Assembly (NCBI RefSeq): GCF_004004555.2
Contig: NZ_SACP01000001.1
Location: 248,001-312,000 of the forward strand
Reading direction: 5' to 3'
Origin: Methylobacterium oryzihabitans
Lineage (GTDB): Bacteria; Pseudomonadota; Alphaproteobacteria; Rhizobiales; Beijerinckiaceae
Length of the DNA stretch: 64,000 nucleotides
This document shows positions 16,410 to 25,790 of this stretch, piece after piece. Both the position numbers and the translations under genes were made by a program. Positions within the stretch are counted from its first letter, which is position 1. Each line of letters opens with the position of its first letter. The notes under the pieces were generated by a model. The model worked only from the letters and a program-made list of their open reading frames with translations, did not search any database and had not been told where the DNA came from.

Positions 16410-17948
16410 ATGAGTGCGTTCGACGTTCGCGACATCCTCAAGAGTGCGGCGGCCCAGGCGGACGCCGCGACCGCCGAGCCGTCCCGGGCTGCGCCCGCGG
16501 CCGTGCCGCCGGCCGAGAACCTCGTGCCGCCGCGCCGGGGCCCGGTGCTGTCCCCGGTCGTGCTCGTCGGCTCGGTCCGGCTGATCGAGGCGTTCCTGGT
16601 TGCGGCGGTCGGATTCGGCATGCACCTGTGGCTCCTGCACGGCCTCGTGCCGTTCAAGCCGGTCTACGCCGTCGCGATCCTGGTTCTCGCCGGGCTCAAC
16701 CTCGCGGTCGCCCAGGCGACCGGCACCTACGGCATCCGCGCGTTCCGGGCGTTCTTCAGCGTCGGACTGCGGATCGTGCTCGGCTGGTCGCTGGTGATCC
16801 TGCTCTCGGCCACGATCCTGTTCTTCGCCAAGCTCGGCGACCACTATTCGCGGCTGTGGCTCGCCGGCTACTACCTCGCCGGCCTCGTCGTGCTGCTCGC
16901 CGAGCGGCTGATCCTCTCCCTCGTCATCTCGGGGCAGATGCGCCGCGGCCGGTTCGACCGGCGCACCGCCATCGTGGGCGGCGGCCCGCCGGCCGAGACC
17001 CTCATCAAGGCGCTGGAGGCCCAGAGCGATTCCGGCATCCGCATCGTCGGCATCTTCGACGACCGCGGCGACACCCGCTCGGCCGGCGTGGTCGCCGGCT
17101 ACCCCAAGCTCGGCACCGTCAGCGACCTCGTCGCCTACGCCCGCAACACCGGCCTCGACCTCATCGTGTTCACCCTGCCGATCTCGGCCGAGGCGCGCAT
17201 CCTGCAGATGCTCGCCAAGCTGTGGGTGCTGCCGATCGACATCCGGCTTTCGGCCCACGCCACCAAGCTGCGCCTGCGTCCGCGCAGCTATTCCTATCTC
17301 GGCTCGGTCCCGGTGCTCGACGTGTTCGACAAGCCGATCGCCGACTGGGACGTGGTGGTGAAGGGCCTGTTCGACCGCGTCGTCGGGGGCCTGCTCCTGC
17401 TGCTGTTCGCGCCGGTGATGCTCGTGGTCGCGCTCGCCGTGAAGCTGACGTCCCGGGGCCCGGTGCTCTTCCGCCAGAAGCGCTACGGCTTCAACAACGA
17501 GCTGATCGAGGTCTACAAGTTCCGCTCGATGTATGCCGACCAGGGCGACGCCGCGGCGTCGCGGCTGGTCACCCGGGGCGATCCGCGGGTGACCCCGGTC
17601 GGCCGCTTCATCCGCAAGACCTCCCTCGACGAGCTGCCCCAGCTCCTCAACGTGGTGAAGGGCGACCTCTCCCTCGTCGGACCGCGGCCGCACGCGGTCC
17701 AGGCCAAGGCGGCCAACACCCTCTACGATCAGGTCGTCGACGGCTACTTCGCCCGCCACCGGGTCAAGCCCGGCGTGACCGGCTGGGCCCAGATCAACGG
17801 CTGGCGCGGCGAGACCGACACCAGCGAGAAGATCCAGCGCCGCGTCGAGCACGACCTCTACTACATCGAGAACTGGTCGGTGTTCCTCGACATCCAGATC
17901 CTCGCCATGACGCCGTTCGCGCTGTTCAAGACCGAGAACGCCTATTGA
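16410..17948 (+). CDS. Exopolysaccharide polyprenyl-phosphate glycosylphosphotransferase
   Basis: A 512-residue membrane enzyme of the WcaJ/PssY/ExoY class that transfers a sugar-1-phosphate to undecaprenyl phosphate, starting EPS repeat-unit synthesis. Four or five N-terminal membrane segments (residues 45-165) precede a CoA-binding-like Rossmann domain ([20 protein letters not shown]), then one membrane segment ([22 protein letters not shown]) and the bacterial sugar transferase domain with [40 protein letters not shown] and VGPRPHA. All key family motifs are present. Translation start ATG 16410 follows GAAGG. Confidence 0.95.
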   Translation: MSAFDVRDILKSAAAQADAATAEPSRAAPAAVPPAENLVPPRRGPVLSPVVLVGSVRLIEAFLVAAVGFGMHLWLLHGLVPFKPVYAVAILVLAGLNLAVAQATGTYGIRAFRAFFSVGLRIVLGWSLVILLSATILFFAKLGDHYSRLWLAGYYLAGLVVLLAERLILSLVISGQMRRGRFDRRTAIVGGGPPAETLIKALEAQSDSGIRIVGIFDDRGDTRSAGVVAGYPKLGTVSDLVAYARNTGLDLIVFTLPISAEARILQMLAKLWVLPIDIRLSAHATKLRLRPRSYSYLGSVPVLDVFDKPIADWDVVVKGLFDRVVGGLLLLLFAPVMLVVALAVKLTSRGPVLFRQKRYGFNNELIEVYKFRSMYADQGDAAASRLVTRGDPRVTPVGRFIRKTSLDELPQLLNVVKGDLSLVGPRPHAVQAKAANTLYDQVVDGYFARHRVKPGVTGWAQINGWRGETDTSEKIQRRVEHDLYYIENWSVFLDIQILAMTPFALFKTENAY

Positions 17949-17991
17949 GCGGGCGCCGCTTGCTGCGCCGCACAATGACCTATGGTTGTAT

Positions 17992-18008
17992 TTGCATTTG
18001 AAATGCAA
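17992..18008. promoter_or_regulatory. AT-rich perfect palindrome, candidate operator
   Basis: TTGCATTT-G-AAATGCAA is a perfect dyad with 8-bp arms, in an unusually AT-rich patch of a GC-rich genome. It lies between the glycosylphosphotransferase stop and the DUF982-like gene (start 18138) and overlaps a second dyad ATGGTTG/CAACCAT. A repressor or activator site is the simplest reading; the protein that would bind it is unknown. Confidence 0.4.
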
Positions 18009-18137
18009 CCATCCGAGAAAAGCCGCGAACGTCGTTGACGACCTGTGAACCGCATCGGCTCCCGGCGCCGCGAACGGCGCAACCCTCGGGAAAGACCCGG
18101 GTTTTCCAGGCTGTTGAGCAACCGCCCGGAGGTCCCG

Positions 18138-18464
18138 ATGGAGACGCGGTTCAGCGAGCCGGTGGTCGTCTGGCTCGATCCCGAGCACCCGGAATTCGGG
18201 CTGCGCGACATCCGCACCGTCGCCGAGGGGCTCGCCGCCCTCCACCGCTACGATCTCGGCGACGCCCGCTCGGGACCCTGCCGCCACCTGTGGGACGAGG
18301 CGGCCGCCGCGCTGGTGCGGGCCCGGAGCGAGCCGACGCCCGACCATCTCGCCCGGGCCCGAGCCGCCCTCGGGCGCCTCGTCGGCGCGGTCGCGCCGGT
18401 GCCCCGCGACACCCGCGACCGGGTCGCCCCGCGCTCCTGGTTCGCCCGGATGCTGACCGCCTGA
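18138..18464 (+). CDS. Small DUF982-like protein
   Basis: A 108-residue soluble protein. The order FSEPVVVWLDPEHPEFGLRDIRTVAEGLAAL, then a central CRHLWDEAAAALV and a helix rich in A-R (ARARAALGRLV) resembles the DUF982 family common in Rhizobiales, though the match is loose. No catalytic motif is visible. The start ATG 18138 is preferred because GGAGG precedes it by about five bases; the longer frame to 18045 is arginine-rich and unlikely. It follows the EPS sugar-transferase gene by 189 bp and is convergent with the solute-binding protein gene. Function unknown. Confidence 0.65.
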   Translation: METRFSEPVVVWLDPEHPEFGLRDIRTVAEGLAALHRYDLGDARSGPCRHLWDEAAAALVRARSEPTPDHLARARAALGRLVGAVAPVPRDTRDRVAPRSWFARMLTA

Positions 18465-18480
18465 CCGTCCCGCGTCGGAA

Positions 18481-19641
18481 TCAGTTGGCGTAGGTGAAGC
18501 CGCCGTCCTTCCACACGTAGAGGACGTAACCCGGGGCGGTGACGTCGCCCTTCTGGTCGAAGCCGACATTGCCCAGGATGAGCGGGAAGCGCTCGCTGTG
18601 CAGCGCCTCGGCGATCGCCCGCGGGTCGGTCGACTTGGCGAAGTTGCCCGCCGCCACCAGGGCCTGGAGCGCGGCGTAGCCGTAGAGGGTGAAGCCCTCC
18701 GGCTCGACGCCGTCGGCCTGGAGCGCCTTGACGGCGGCGGCGGCCTCGGGCTTGCGGCGCAGGTCGGGGTTGAAGGTCATCAGCACGCCGTCGCTCGCCG
18801 GGCCGGCCAGGGCGCCGAACTCGCGGGTCGCGATGCCCGAGGTGCCGAACCATTGCGGCCGGTAGCCCTGCTCGGCCGCCTTGCGCACCAGCCGGCCCAT
18901 CTCCTGGTAGTGACCGCCGTAATACACCACCTCGATCCCGGCGCCCTGGAGGCGCTTGATGAGCGCGGCGTCGTCGGTCTGGCCCGGCACGATGGCGGCG
19001 AACAGCGCCTCGTTCTGGCCGATCTTGTTGAGATTGGCCTTGGTCGAGTCGGCGAGGCTGCGCGACAGCGGGGTGTCGTCGTAGAGGATCGCGATCCTCT
19101 TGTCGCGGAAGCGCTCCGCCAGCACGGTCGCCGAGAGGCGGCCCTGGTCGTCCTCGCGGCCCGAGACCCGGAAGATCGTCGGCAGGCCGCGGTCGGTGAG
19201 GCGGGCGGCGTTCGAGGCCGGGCTGATCATCACCGCGCCGGCCGCCGCGTAGACGTCCGAGGCCGCCAGCGAGGCGCTGGAACAGACATGGCCGACGACG
19301 AGGCGGATGCCGGCCCGGACGAAGCGCTCGGCCACCTCCACCGCCCGTCCGGGATCGCAGCCGTCGTCCTGGATGTCGAGCACGATCGGCTCGCCGGCGA
19401 GGCCGCCGCGGGCGTTGGCGTCGCGCGCCGCCGCCTGCACGCCCTGCACCACCTGCTCGCCGATGCCTGCGACCGCGCCGCTGCGCGGCACCGCGACGCC
19501 GATCACGACGTCGGCGCGGGCGGGGCCGGAGGCGAGCAGCGCCGCCGCGGCGGCCAGGAGAGCGCCGATCACCGGGCCGGCCAGCCGCGTCCGCGTGGCG
19601 CGGGCGACGGTCGGCGACTCCGCGGCATCCGGCGACGTCAT
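18481..19641 (-). CDS. Branched-chain amino acid ABC transporter substrate-binding protein
   Basis: A 386-residue periplasmic protein of the LivK/peripla_BP_6 type. After a signal peptide (GPVIGALLAAAAALLASGPARA) it starts VVIGVAVPRSGAVAGIGEQVVQGVQAA, the standard opening, and includes DDGCDPGRAVEVAERFV, VVGHVCSSASLAASDVYAAAGAVMISP and YYGGHYQEMGRLVRKAAEQG. It should bind an amino acid or related solute for a Liv-type permease, but no permease or ATPase gene is adjacent, so it is an orphan binding protein. Start ATG 19641 follows GGAAGGCCGAGG. Confidence 0.9.
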   Translation of the reverse strand: MTSPDAAESPTVARATRTRLAGPVIGALLAAAAALLASGPARADVVIGVAVPRSGAVAGIGEQVVQGVQAAARDANARGGLAGEPIVLDIQDDGCDPGRAVEVAERFVRAGIRLVVGHVCSSASLAASDVYAAAGAVMISPASNAARLTDRGLPTIFRVSGREDDQGRLSATVLAERFRDKRIAILYDDTPLSRSLADSTKANLNKIGQNEALFAAIVPGQTDDAALIKRLQGAGIEVVYYGGHYQEMGRLVRKAAEQGYRPQWFGTSGIATREFGALAGPASDGVLMTFNPDLRRKPEAAAAVKALQADGVEPEGFTLYGYAALQALVAAGNFAKSTDPRAIAEALHSERFPLILGNVGFDQKGDVTAPGYVLYVWKDGGFTYAN

Positions 19642-19940
19642 CCTCGGCCTTCCCGCGTGCTTCACCACCGGCTCCCTGTCGTTCTGGGTCGCGGCCCCCC
19701 GCGGGCGCTTAGAGCATGTCCCGGCGGGGCGGCAACGGTTCGTCTCAGAAATGCGGCGAAATCAAGCAGCGAGACGGCAGGCCGCGGCGGTCCGCATCCT
19801 GGCCATGCCGCCCGTCCGGCGCAAGGCCGGGCCCGGGCCCCTGCACGGTTTCCTCACAGCCGCCGCGCCGATCCGCGCCTGGAAGCCGGGATGCGCCCGT
19901 GCGAGACCGGTCGCGGCGCAGCGCCACGGGGAGCCAGGGC

Positions 19941-20915
19941 ATGACGCATGACGATACGATCCGGGTCGCGGTCCTGGACGACTACCAGCGGGCGGCGGAG
20001 GGACTCGCCGACTGGGCGGGCCTCGGGGCGGGGGTCGCGGTCGACTTCCTGCACGAGCCGGTCGCCCCGGCCGAGGCCGCGGCGCGGCTGGCGCCCTACG
20101 CGGTGCTGTGCCTGATGCGCGAGCGCATGCCCCTCGATGCCGGGCTGATCGCGCGTCTGCCGAACCTGCGGCTCGTCGTCTTCACCGGAGCCCGCAACCC
20201 GTCGCTCGACGCCGCCGCGCTCGCGCGCGCCGGCGTCACCGTCTGCCACACCGGCGGCGGCGGCGGGCCGGCCACGGCGGAACTCGCCACGGCGCTGATC
20301 CTCGCCTGCGCCCGCCACCTGCCGGCGGAATTCGCCGGGATGCGCGAGGGCCGCTGGCAGGAGAGCGTCGGCCGCTCGCTCGACAGGTCGACCCTCGGCA
20401 TCCTCGGCCTCGGCCGCATCGGCGCCCGCATGGCCGCGATCGGACGCGCCCTCGGCATGGATCCGGTCGCGTGGAGCCCGAACCTGACCGCGGAGCGGGC
20501 ACGGGCCGGCGGCGCCGCCCTCGTCGACCGCGAGACGCTGCTGCGGAGGAGCGACGTGCTGACCCTGCACATGGTGCTGTCGCCGGCGACCCGGGGCATC
20601 CTCGGCGCGCCGGAACTCGCCCTGATGAAGCCCGGCGCGATCCTGGTGAACACCGCCCGCGGCCCGCTGGTCGACGAGGCGGCACTGGTCGCGGCCCTGC
20701 GCGAGGGGCGCCTCGTCGCCGGGCTCGACGTCTTCGACGCGGAGCCCCTCCCCGCCGACCATCCCCTGCGCGGCCTGCCGAACGCCGTGCTGACGCCGCA
20801 TCTCGGCTACGTCACGCAGGACACCTACCGGATCTTCTACCGCGACACCGTCGAGGCGATCGCGGCGTGGCGGCGGGGGGCGCCGGTGCGGGTGGTGGCG
20901 CCGCCCGCTGCCTGA
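19941..20915 (+). CDS. D-2-hydroxyacid dehydrogenase family protein
   Basis: A 324-residue NAD-dependent oxidoreductase. The nucleotide-binding domain has GILGLGRIGARMA; the catalytic arginine, glutamate and histidine are seen in NTARGPLVDE, VFDAEPLP and LTPHLGYVT. The N-terminal part (VAVLDDYQRAAEGLADW) resembles the subset of the family annotated as D-2-hydroxyacid dehydrogenase or phosphoglycerate dehydrogenase-like; it lacks the C-terminal ACT domain of SerA. The substrate is undefined. Start ATG 19941, with GGAGCCAGGG upstream. It stands between two EPS-related blocks and convergent with the second Wza-type gene. Confidence 0.9.
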   Translation: MTHDDTIRVAVLDDYQRAAEGLADWAGLGAGVAVDFLHEPVAPAEAAARLAPYAVLCLMRERMPLDAGLIARLPNLRLVVFTGARNPSLDAAALARAGVTVCHTGGGGGPATAELATALILACARHLPAEFAGMREGRWQESVGRSLDRSTLGILGLGRIGARMAAIGRALGMDPVAWSPNLTAERARAGGAALVDRETLLRRSDVLTLHMVLSPATRGILGAPELALMKPGAILVNTARGPLVDEAALVAALREGRLVAGLDVFDAEPLPADHPLRGLPNAVLTPHLGYVTQDTYRIFYRDTVEAIAAWRRGAPVRVVAPPAA

Positions 20916-20928
20916 CCGCGCGCGCCGG

Positions 20929-22098
20929 CTACCGGACGGCGCCGTAGATGCTGGCGCCGGCCGATAGCGGGCCGGTGACGGTCGAGAACGCGCTGAGTAC
21001 CTTCTGCACGTCGGTGAACGGCGCGTTGGAGACGTAGATCACGTCGCGGTTGCGCATCCGGAACGCTTGGGTGACGAACAAGCTGTTCGGGTCGCGCAGG
21101 TTGAGCCGGTAGACCACCGGCACCTGCGGGGCGGCGAGCAGCGGGCTGCCCGGGCGCAGGCGGCGCACCAGCGACGACGGCTCGAACCGGAACAGGAACA
21201 CGCCGGCCGGGTCGGCCTGGAAGTCCGCGAGGCCGCCGGCCTTGGCGATCGCCTGGGCCAGCGTGATGCCCTCGCCGGTGAACGGGATCTCGTAGTTCGC
21301 CGCGGTCGCGCCCGTCGCCATGAAGGTCTGCGGGTCGCGCACGAGGGTCAGGGTGTCGCCGGGGCGCAGGTAGATGTTCTCGCGCGGGTTCGACACCACG
21401 GCGGTGAGCGGCACGGTGGCGGTGGTCGGACCGCGCGACAGGCGCACGAAGGTCTCGCTGACCGGGGCCCGGACGCCGCCGGCGCTGGCGATGACGTCGA
21501 GGAGGCGGTCGCCCTTGGTCGAGAGCGGGATGCGGGCGCCCGCCGTGACCTCGCCGGTCACCGTCACGGCGGTGCTGGTCGGCAGCACGACGTTGACGAT
21601 CACCTGCGGCTCGATCGCCTTGCCGGCGAGTTCCGCCTCGATCTGGGTCTGGACGTCGATCGCCCGCCGTCCGGCGACCCGGACCCGGCCGGCATACGGC
21701 ACCATGATGGTGCCGTCGCGCGCCACGACCTGCGGCGGGATCAGCGCCTGCTTGGAGCCGGCGGTGAACCGGTCGGTGGTCAGCGCGCCGGAGAACAGGC
21801 CGCCGGAGCTCGCCTCCCAGATCGTCACCGAGACCGTGTCGCCGATGCCGATCAGCGGCTCGACCGAGGGACGGCGGTCGCCGAACGACGCCAGCAGGCT
21901 GTCGAGGGGACGGCCGCGCAGGGCTTCGACGACGGTGGGATCGACGTCGATGATCTCGTAGCGGGCCAGCAGGCCCTGATCGGTCTGGATGTCGGCGCCT
22001 TCGGCGACGGCGCGGGTGGTCGGACCCGCGCTCGGCAGGAAGTTGGAACAGCCCGACACCGCCAGGGCGGTGCAGAGGGCGATCGGCAATGCGCGCAT
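20929..22098 (-). CDS. Polysaccharide export lipoprotein, Wza type
   Basis: A 389-residue outer-membrane polysaccharide export protein. The signal peptide ends in the lipobox VSGC (Cys near residue 17). A poly_export domain (IGIGDTVSVTIWEAS...IPPQVVARDGTIMVPYAGRVRVAG) is followed by SLBB repeats (STAVTVTGEVTAGARIPLS; TFMATGATAANYEIPF; ITLAQAIAKAGGL) and a C-terminal RNRDVIYVSNAPFTDVQKVL, which fits the Wza/GumB export gate. It is clearly different from the short version at 14115, so two export components exist in the locus. TTG 22104 is an alternative start. Confidence 0.92.
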   Translation of the reverse strand: MRALPIALCTALAVSGCSNFLPSAGPTTRAVAEGADIQTDQGLLARYEIIDVDPTVVEALRGRPLDSLLASFGDRRPSVEPLIGIGDTVSVTIWEASSGGLFSGALTTDRFTAGSKQALIPPQVVARDGTIMVPYAGRVRVAGRRAIDVQTQIEAELAGKAIEPQVIVNVVLPTSTAVTVTGEVTAGARIPLSTKGDRLLDVIASAGGVRAPVSETFVRLSRGPTTATVPLTAVVSNPRENIYLRPGDTLTLVRDPQTFMATGATAANYEIPFTGEGITLAQAIAKAGGLADFQADPAGVFLFRFEPSSLVRRLRPGSPLLAAPQVPVVYRLNLRDPNSLFVTQAFRMRNRDVIYVSNAPFTDVQKVLSAFSTVTGPLSAGASIYGAVR

Positions 22099-22349
22099 CC
22101 GCAAGGGGGGCTCGTCCTGGACTCTGACCTGAGCCTCTATCCTGTGTCGGTCGGCCTGTCCGTGGCCGGGCGGTCACAGTCGCGCCGGGAGCCGGCGCAC
22201 CGCCCGGATGCCCCCGCCATCCCCGCAAGCCACAGGCAAGTTTCGCGGCCTGACGACCGGCCGTCGGAATCCTCACGTAGTCTTCACGCATTGCTGCGGG
22301 GAGTCGTGGACGCGAGGTTGCCGCCGACCGAACGGACCCCTGCCGCCCC

Positions 22350-23513
22350 ATGACGCTCTCCTCTCAGCCCCGCCGGACGAGCGGCGTCGGCACCGGGCCG
22401 GCGGGCCGGATTCCCGGCCTCGACGGCCTGCGGGCGTTCAGCATCCTCGTCGTCATGGCGTCGCATTCGGGCCTGCACGCCCTCGTTCCCGGCGTCTTCG
22501 GCGTCACGGTGTTCTTCTTCATCAGCGGCTTCCTCATCACGGCGCTGCTGGTGGACGAGCAGGCCGGACGCGGCCGCATCGCGATCGGCGCGTTCTACGC
22601 CCGGCGGCTGCTGCGGCTGTACCCGCCGCTGGTGGCGTTCATCGCGATCACCGGAGCGGTCTGGGTGCTCCAGGGGCGCCACCTCGACCCGGTCGGGGTC
22701 CTGGGAGCGCTGGCCTACCTCACCAACTACCTCGCGGTCTTCCACCGCGAGGCGCTGGCGGGGATCGGCGGCCAGCTCTGGTCGCTCGCCGTGGAGGAGC
22801 ATTTCTACCTGATCTATCCGCTCCTCCTCGCCGCGCTGCTGCCGCGGCGGCCATGGGCGGTGCCGGTCCTGCTCGCGATCTGCGCCGGCTCGCTCCTTCT
22901 GCGGATCGGCGTGAGCCTGACGCAGCCGGTGGACTTCGCGACGCTCTACACCGGCATCGCCACCGAGTGCCGGATCGATGCGATTCTCTACGGCGCGGTG
23001 ACCGCCCTGGTCTGGCGCTCCCCGGCCGGGCCCGCCTTCGTCGCCCGGGCGACGCGGCCCATCGTGGTCGCGGTCGCCCTCGGCGTGCTGCTGGCGAGCC
23101 TCGCGGTGCGCGACGACCTCTTCCGCAACACCCTGCGCTACACGCTCCAGGGCCTCGCCCTCGCGCCCGTCGTCCTCGCCGCCACGGTCGCGCCGGGCTG
23201 GGGACGGCTACGGCGGCTGTGCGACGCGCCGGCCGCCCGGTGGATCGGGCAGCACAGCTACTCCCTGTACCTCTGGCACTTCGCCGGCTTCGCCGCCGGC
23301 GAGGCGCTGGTGCCGGGCACGGGGCTTCGTTTCGTCGCGGCCATGCTGATCGGCTGGGTGGCGGCGTTCCTGTTCGCGGCCCTGTCCTACCGCGTCGTCG
23401 AGCGGCCGTTCTTCGCCCTGCGGACCCGGTTCGGCTCCCACGTCGCCGCGCTGGAGACCGCGGCGCCCAGGGCGCCGGCGCCGTCGCCCGCCGCCGGGAC
23501 GCGCCCGGCGTGA
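22350..23513 (+). CDS. Acyltransferase 3 family protein (OafA-like)
   Basis: A 387-residue integral membrane O-acyltransferase with about ten hydrophobic segments. Signatures are GRIPGLDGLRAFSILVVMASH (LDGLRxxxxxxVxxxH, with the catalytic histidine), FFISGFLITALLVDE, FYARRLLRLYPPL and WSLAVEEHFYLIYPLLL. The family transfers acetyl or other acyl groups to extracytoplasmic sugars, so here it probably decorates the EPS. It overlaps the downstream glycosidase gene (GTGA), indicating coupled translation. Confidence 0.92.
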   Translation: MTLSSQPRRTSGVGTGPAGRIPGLDGLRAFSILVVMASHSGLHALVPGVFGVTVFFFISGFLITALLVDEQAGRGRIAIGAFYARRLLRLYPPLVAFIAITGAVWVLQGRHLDPVGVLGALAYLTNYLAVFHREALAGIGGQLWSLAVEEHFYLIYPLLLAALLPRRPWAVPVLLAICAGSLLLRIGVSLTQPVDFATLYTGIATECRIDAILYGAVTALVWRSPAGPAFVARATRPIVVAVALGVLLASLAVRDDLFRNTLRYTLQGLALAPVVLAATVAPGWGRLRRLCDAPAARWIGQHSYSLYLWHFAGFAAGEALVPGTGLRFVAAMLIGWVAAFLFAALSYRVVERPFFALRTRFGSHVAALETAAPRAPAPSPAAGTRPA

Positions 23514-24766
23514 GCCGCCTCGCCGCCGTCCTCGCCCTCCTCGTCCTGGCGCTCGGCGTGCCGGCCCGGGCAGCGCCCGAGCCCGGCACCGGCTTCCGCC
23601 GCGGCCTCGGCGTCCATACGATGCTGAACTGGGCCCGGACCAACCCGGAGCGCACCGCCTACCTGCCGGCGCCGTTCGACGGGCCGTCCTACGACCTGCC
23701 CGAGGCGACGATCCGCAACGTCGCGGCGGCGGGTTTCGACTTCGTGCGTCTCACGGTCGATCCCGGCCCGTTCCTCCAGCTCGACGGCGCGGCGCGGGAC
23801 GCCCTCGACCGCCACCTCGCCGCCACCGTGCGGCGGTTCCTCGCCGCCGGGCTGGCGGTGCTGGTCAACCTGCACCCCAACAGCCAGGTCGCCGCCTATG
23901 ATCCGGTGCGCTGGCTGGTCTCGACCGAGGATCCGACCTACCGCGCCTTCCTGACCCTCGTCGGCCGCACCGCCCGGGTGCTGGCCGCGATCGGCAGCCC
24001 CGCCGTCGCCTTCGAGCCCCTGAACGAGCCGCCCTACGGCTACGACTCGGGCAGCGTCCGGCGCTGGCAGGCGATGTGCGAGGCGATGCACGCCGAGGCC
24101 CGCGCCGCCGCGCCCGACATGCTGCTGGTCCTCACCGGCGCCCGCGGCGGCAGCCGGCAGGGGCTGCTCGCCCTCGATCCGGCGCCGTTCCGGGCGAGCC
24201 GCGTCCGGTTCTCGTTCCACTACTACGAGCCCTACGCCTTCACCCACCAGGGCGTGAGCGCGGAGAACGGCGACGCCGCCTCCTGGCGCTACTTCTCGGG
24301 GATGCCCTACCCGGCCGGCAGCGTTCCGGCCGCCCTCGTCCTCGACGGGGTGGCGGCCGCCGTCGCCGCCGCGCCCGGCCTCGACCCGCTCGCGCGCCGG
24401 CGCGCCCTGTCGCAGGCGCGCGAGCGGGCCTCGGCCTACCTCGCGACGCGATTCGGCCCCGCCGACATCGCCCGGGCCTTCGACGAGATCCGCGACTGGG
24501 CCGTCCGCCACGGGATCGGGCCCGAGCGGGTTCTTCTCGGCGAGTTCGGCGCCACCCGGACCTACGGCCGCTACCGCGCCTCCGATCCGGTCTCCTACGA
24601 GGCGTGGCTCTCCGACACCCGCGAGGCCGCGGAACGGCGCGGCTTCGCGTGGGCGTTCTGGGCGCTCGGCGGCACCGGCGGCATGGCGCTGGTGAGCGAG
24701 GACGGCGCGACGAGCCTCGACCGCGGCACGGTGCGCGCCCTCGGGTTGAGGACCGAGACGCCCTGA
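23510..24766 (+). CDS. Secreted glycoside hydrolase family 5-like protein
   Basis: A 418-residue protein with a signal peptide (LAAVLALLVLALGVPARAA) and a TIM-barrel glycosidase of the GH5 cellulase superfamily. The acid/base glutamate is in AFEPLNEPPYG (NEP motif) and the nucleophile candidate is E of LLGEFGATR; FHYYEPYAFTHQG and FAWAFWALGG are also typical. It starts at GTG 23510 inside the acyltransferase stop codon. EPS clusters commonly carry such an endoglycanase to trim or release the polymer, which is the likely role here. Confidence 0.9.
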   Translation: MSRLAAVLALLVLALGVPARAAPEPGTGFRRGLGVHTMLNWARTNPERTAYLPAPFDGPSYDLPEATIRNVAAAGFDFVRLTVDPGPFLQLDGAARDALDRHLAATVRRFLAAGLAVLVNLHPNSQVAAYDPVRWLVSTEDPTYRAFLTLVGRTARVLAAIGSPAVAFEPLNEPPYGYDSGSVRRWQAMCEAMHAEARAAAPDMLLVLTGARGGSRQGLLALDPAPFRASRVRFSFHYYEPYAFTHQGVSAENGDAASWRYFSGMPYPAGSVPAALVLDGVAAAVAAAPGLDPLARRRALSQARERASAYLATRFGPADIARAFDEIRDWAVRHGIGPERVLLGEFGATRTYGRYRASDPVSYEAWLSDTREAAERRGFAWAFWALGGTGGMALVSEDGATSLDRGTVRALGLRTETP

Positions 24767-24776
24767 TCGCCGCCGC

Positions 24777-24815
24777 GTCGGCTTTCGCATCGCGAAGCGA
24801 TCCCGCAGGAAGCCC
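24777..24815. repeat. Hairpin repeat related to the 45-kb repeat island
   Basis: GTCGGCTTTCGCATCGCGAAGCGATC (start 24777) with a closing arm GAAGCCCCGAC forms a stem and shares the core CGCATCGCGAAGCGATC with the repeat at 45318-45392, where it also sits inside a hairpin. It lies in the gap between the glycosidase and HAD genes and suggests a dispersed repeat family. Confidence 0.5.
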
Positions 24816-24974
24816 CGACGGATCGATCGAAGGCCGCATGACCGTTGCGAGCCGGCCCCGGTCGCGCCGGCGGCGGAAATCGGGCAAGACCGCTGGATCC
24901 CCGGCCGGCCCGCCCCGCGCGCCCGGCCCCTGCCCCGCCGCATCCGCGGCGCGGGCGACGCGAAGGAGGCGCCC

Positions 24975-25781
24975 TTGTCGATCGGTCTCGTGGTCACCGA
25001 CGTCGACGGAACCCTGGTCACGCCCGACAAGGCGCTGACGCCGGCGGCGATCGCCGCGGTGGCGCGGCTGCGCGAGCGCGGCATCGCCTTCACGGTCGCG
25101 TCGAGCCGGCCGCCGGTGGGCCTGCGCGGACTCGTCGAGCCCCTCGGCCTCACCCTGCCGATGGGAGCCTTCAACGGCTCGACCGTGGTGCGGCCGGACC
25201 TGACCCCGGTGCGCGAGAGCTTCATTCCCGAAGCCGCCGCCCGGACCGCCGCCGAGCGGTTCGCGGCGGCGGGCATCGACCTGTGGGTGTTCGCCGAGGG
25301 GGACTGGATCCTGCGCGACCCCGACGGTCCCTATACCGACCTGGAGCGCCGCACGATCGGCGCCGGGCCGCGGGTGGTCGCCGACCTCGCGCCGTTCCTC
25401 GGCCGGGCCGCCAAGCTCGTCGGGGTCAGCCGCGACCATGCCGGGCTCGCCGCCTGCGAGACGGCCCTCGCGGCCGAGATCGGCGACGGGGCGGCGGTGC
25501 ACCGCTCGCAGGCCTACTACCTCGACGTGACGCCGCCGGGCGAGGACAAGGGCCGCTTCGTGGCGCGGCTCGCCGCCGAGCTCGGCCTCGCCACCGACGA
25601 GGTCGTGACCCTCGGCGACATGGCCAACGACGTGGCGATGTTCGCCCGCAGCGGCCTCGGCATCGCGATGGGCAACGCCGACGAGGCGGTGAAACGCCGG
25701 GCCGGCGCCGTCACGGCCTCCAACGCCGAGGACGGCTTCGCCCGGGCGATCGCCCGCCACGTCCTCGGCGAGGCCGGTTAG
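24975..25781 (+). CDS. Cof-type HAD-IIB hydrolase
   Basis: A 268-residue cytoplasmic phosphatase of the Cof family. HAD motif I is VVTDVDGTLVTPD (nucleophile D8, acid D10), motif II is VASSRPP, motif III contains the conserved lysine of GEDKGRFV, and motif IV is TLGDMANDVAMF. The IIB cap lies between about residues 80 and 185. Likely substrates are sugar phosphates or phosphorylated cofactors; specificity cannot be called. Start TTG 24975 follows AAGGAGG at good spacing. It converges on the phosphatase-like gene. Confidence 0.9.
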   Translation: MSIGLVVTDVDGTLVTPDKALTPAAIAAVARLRERGIAFTVASSRPPVGLRGLVEPLGLTLPMGAFNGSTVVRPDLTPVRESFIPEAAARTAAERFAAAGIDLWVFAEGDWILRDPDGPYTDLERRTIGAGPRVVADLAPFLGRAAKLVGVSRDHAGLAACETALAAEIGDGAAVHRSQAYYLDVTPPGEDKGRFVARLAAELGLATDEVVTLGDMANDVAMFARSGLGIAMGNADEAVKRRAGAVTASNAEDGFARAIARHVLGEAG

Positions 25782-25790
25782 CGAAACCCC

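Noticed and set aside
15108..18569. 1153-codon open frame on the minus strand
   Set aside because: It runs antisense to a complete glycosyltransferase and sugar-transferase gene whose products are recognised; the open frame reflects high GC content.
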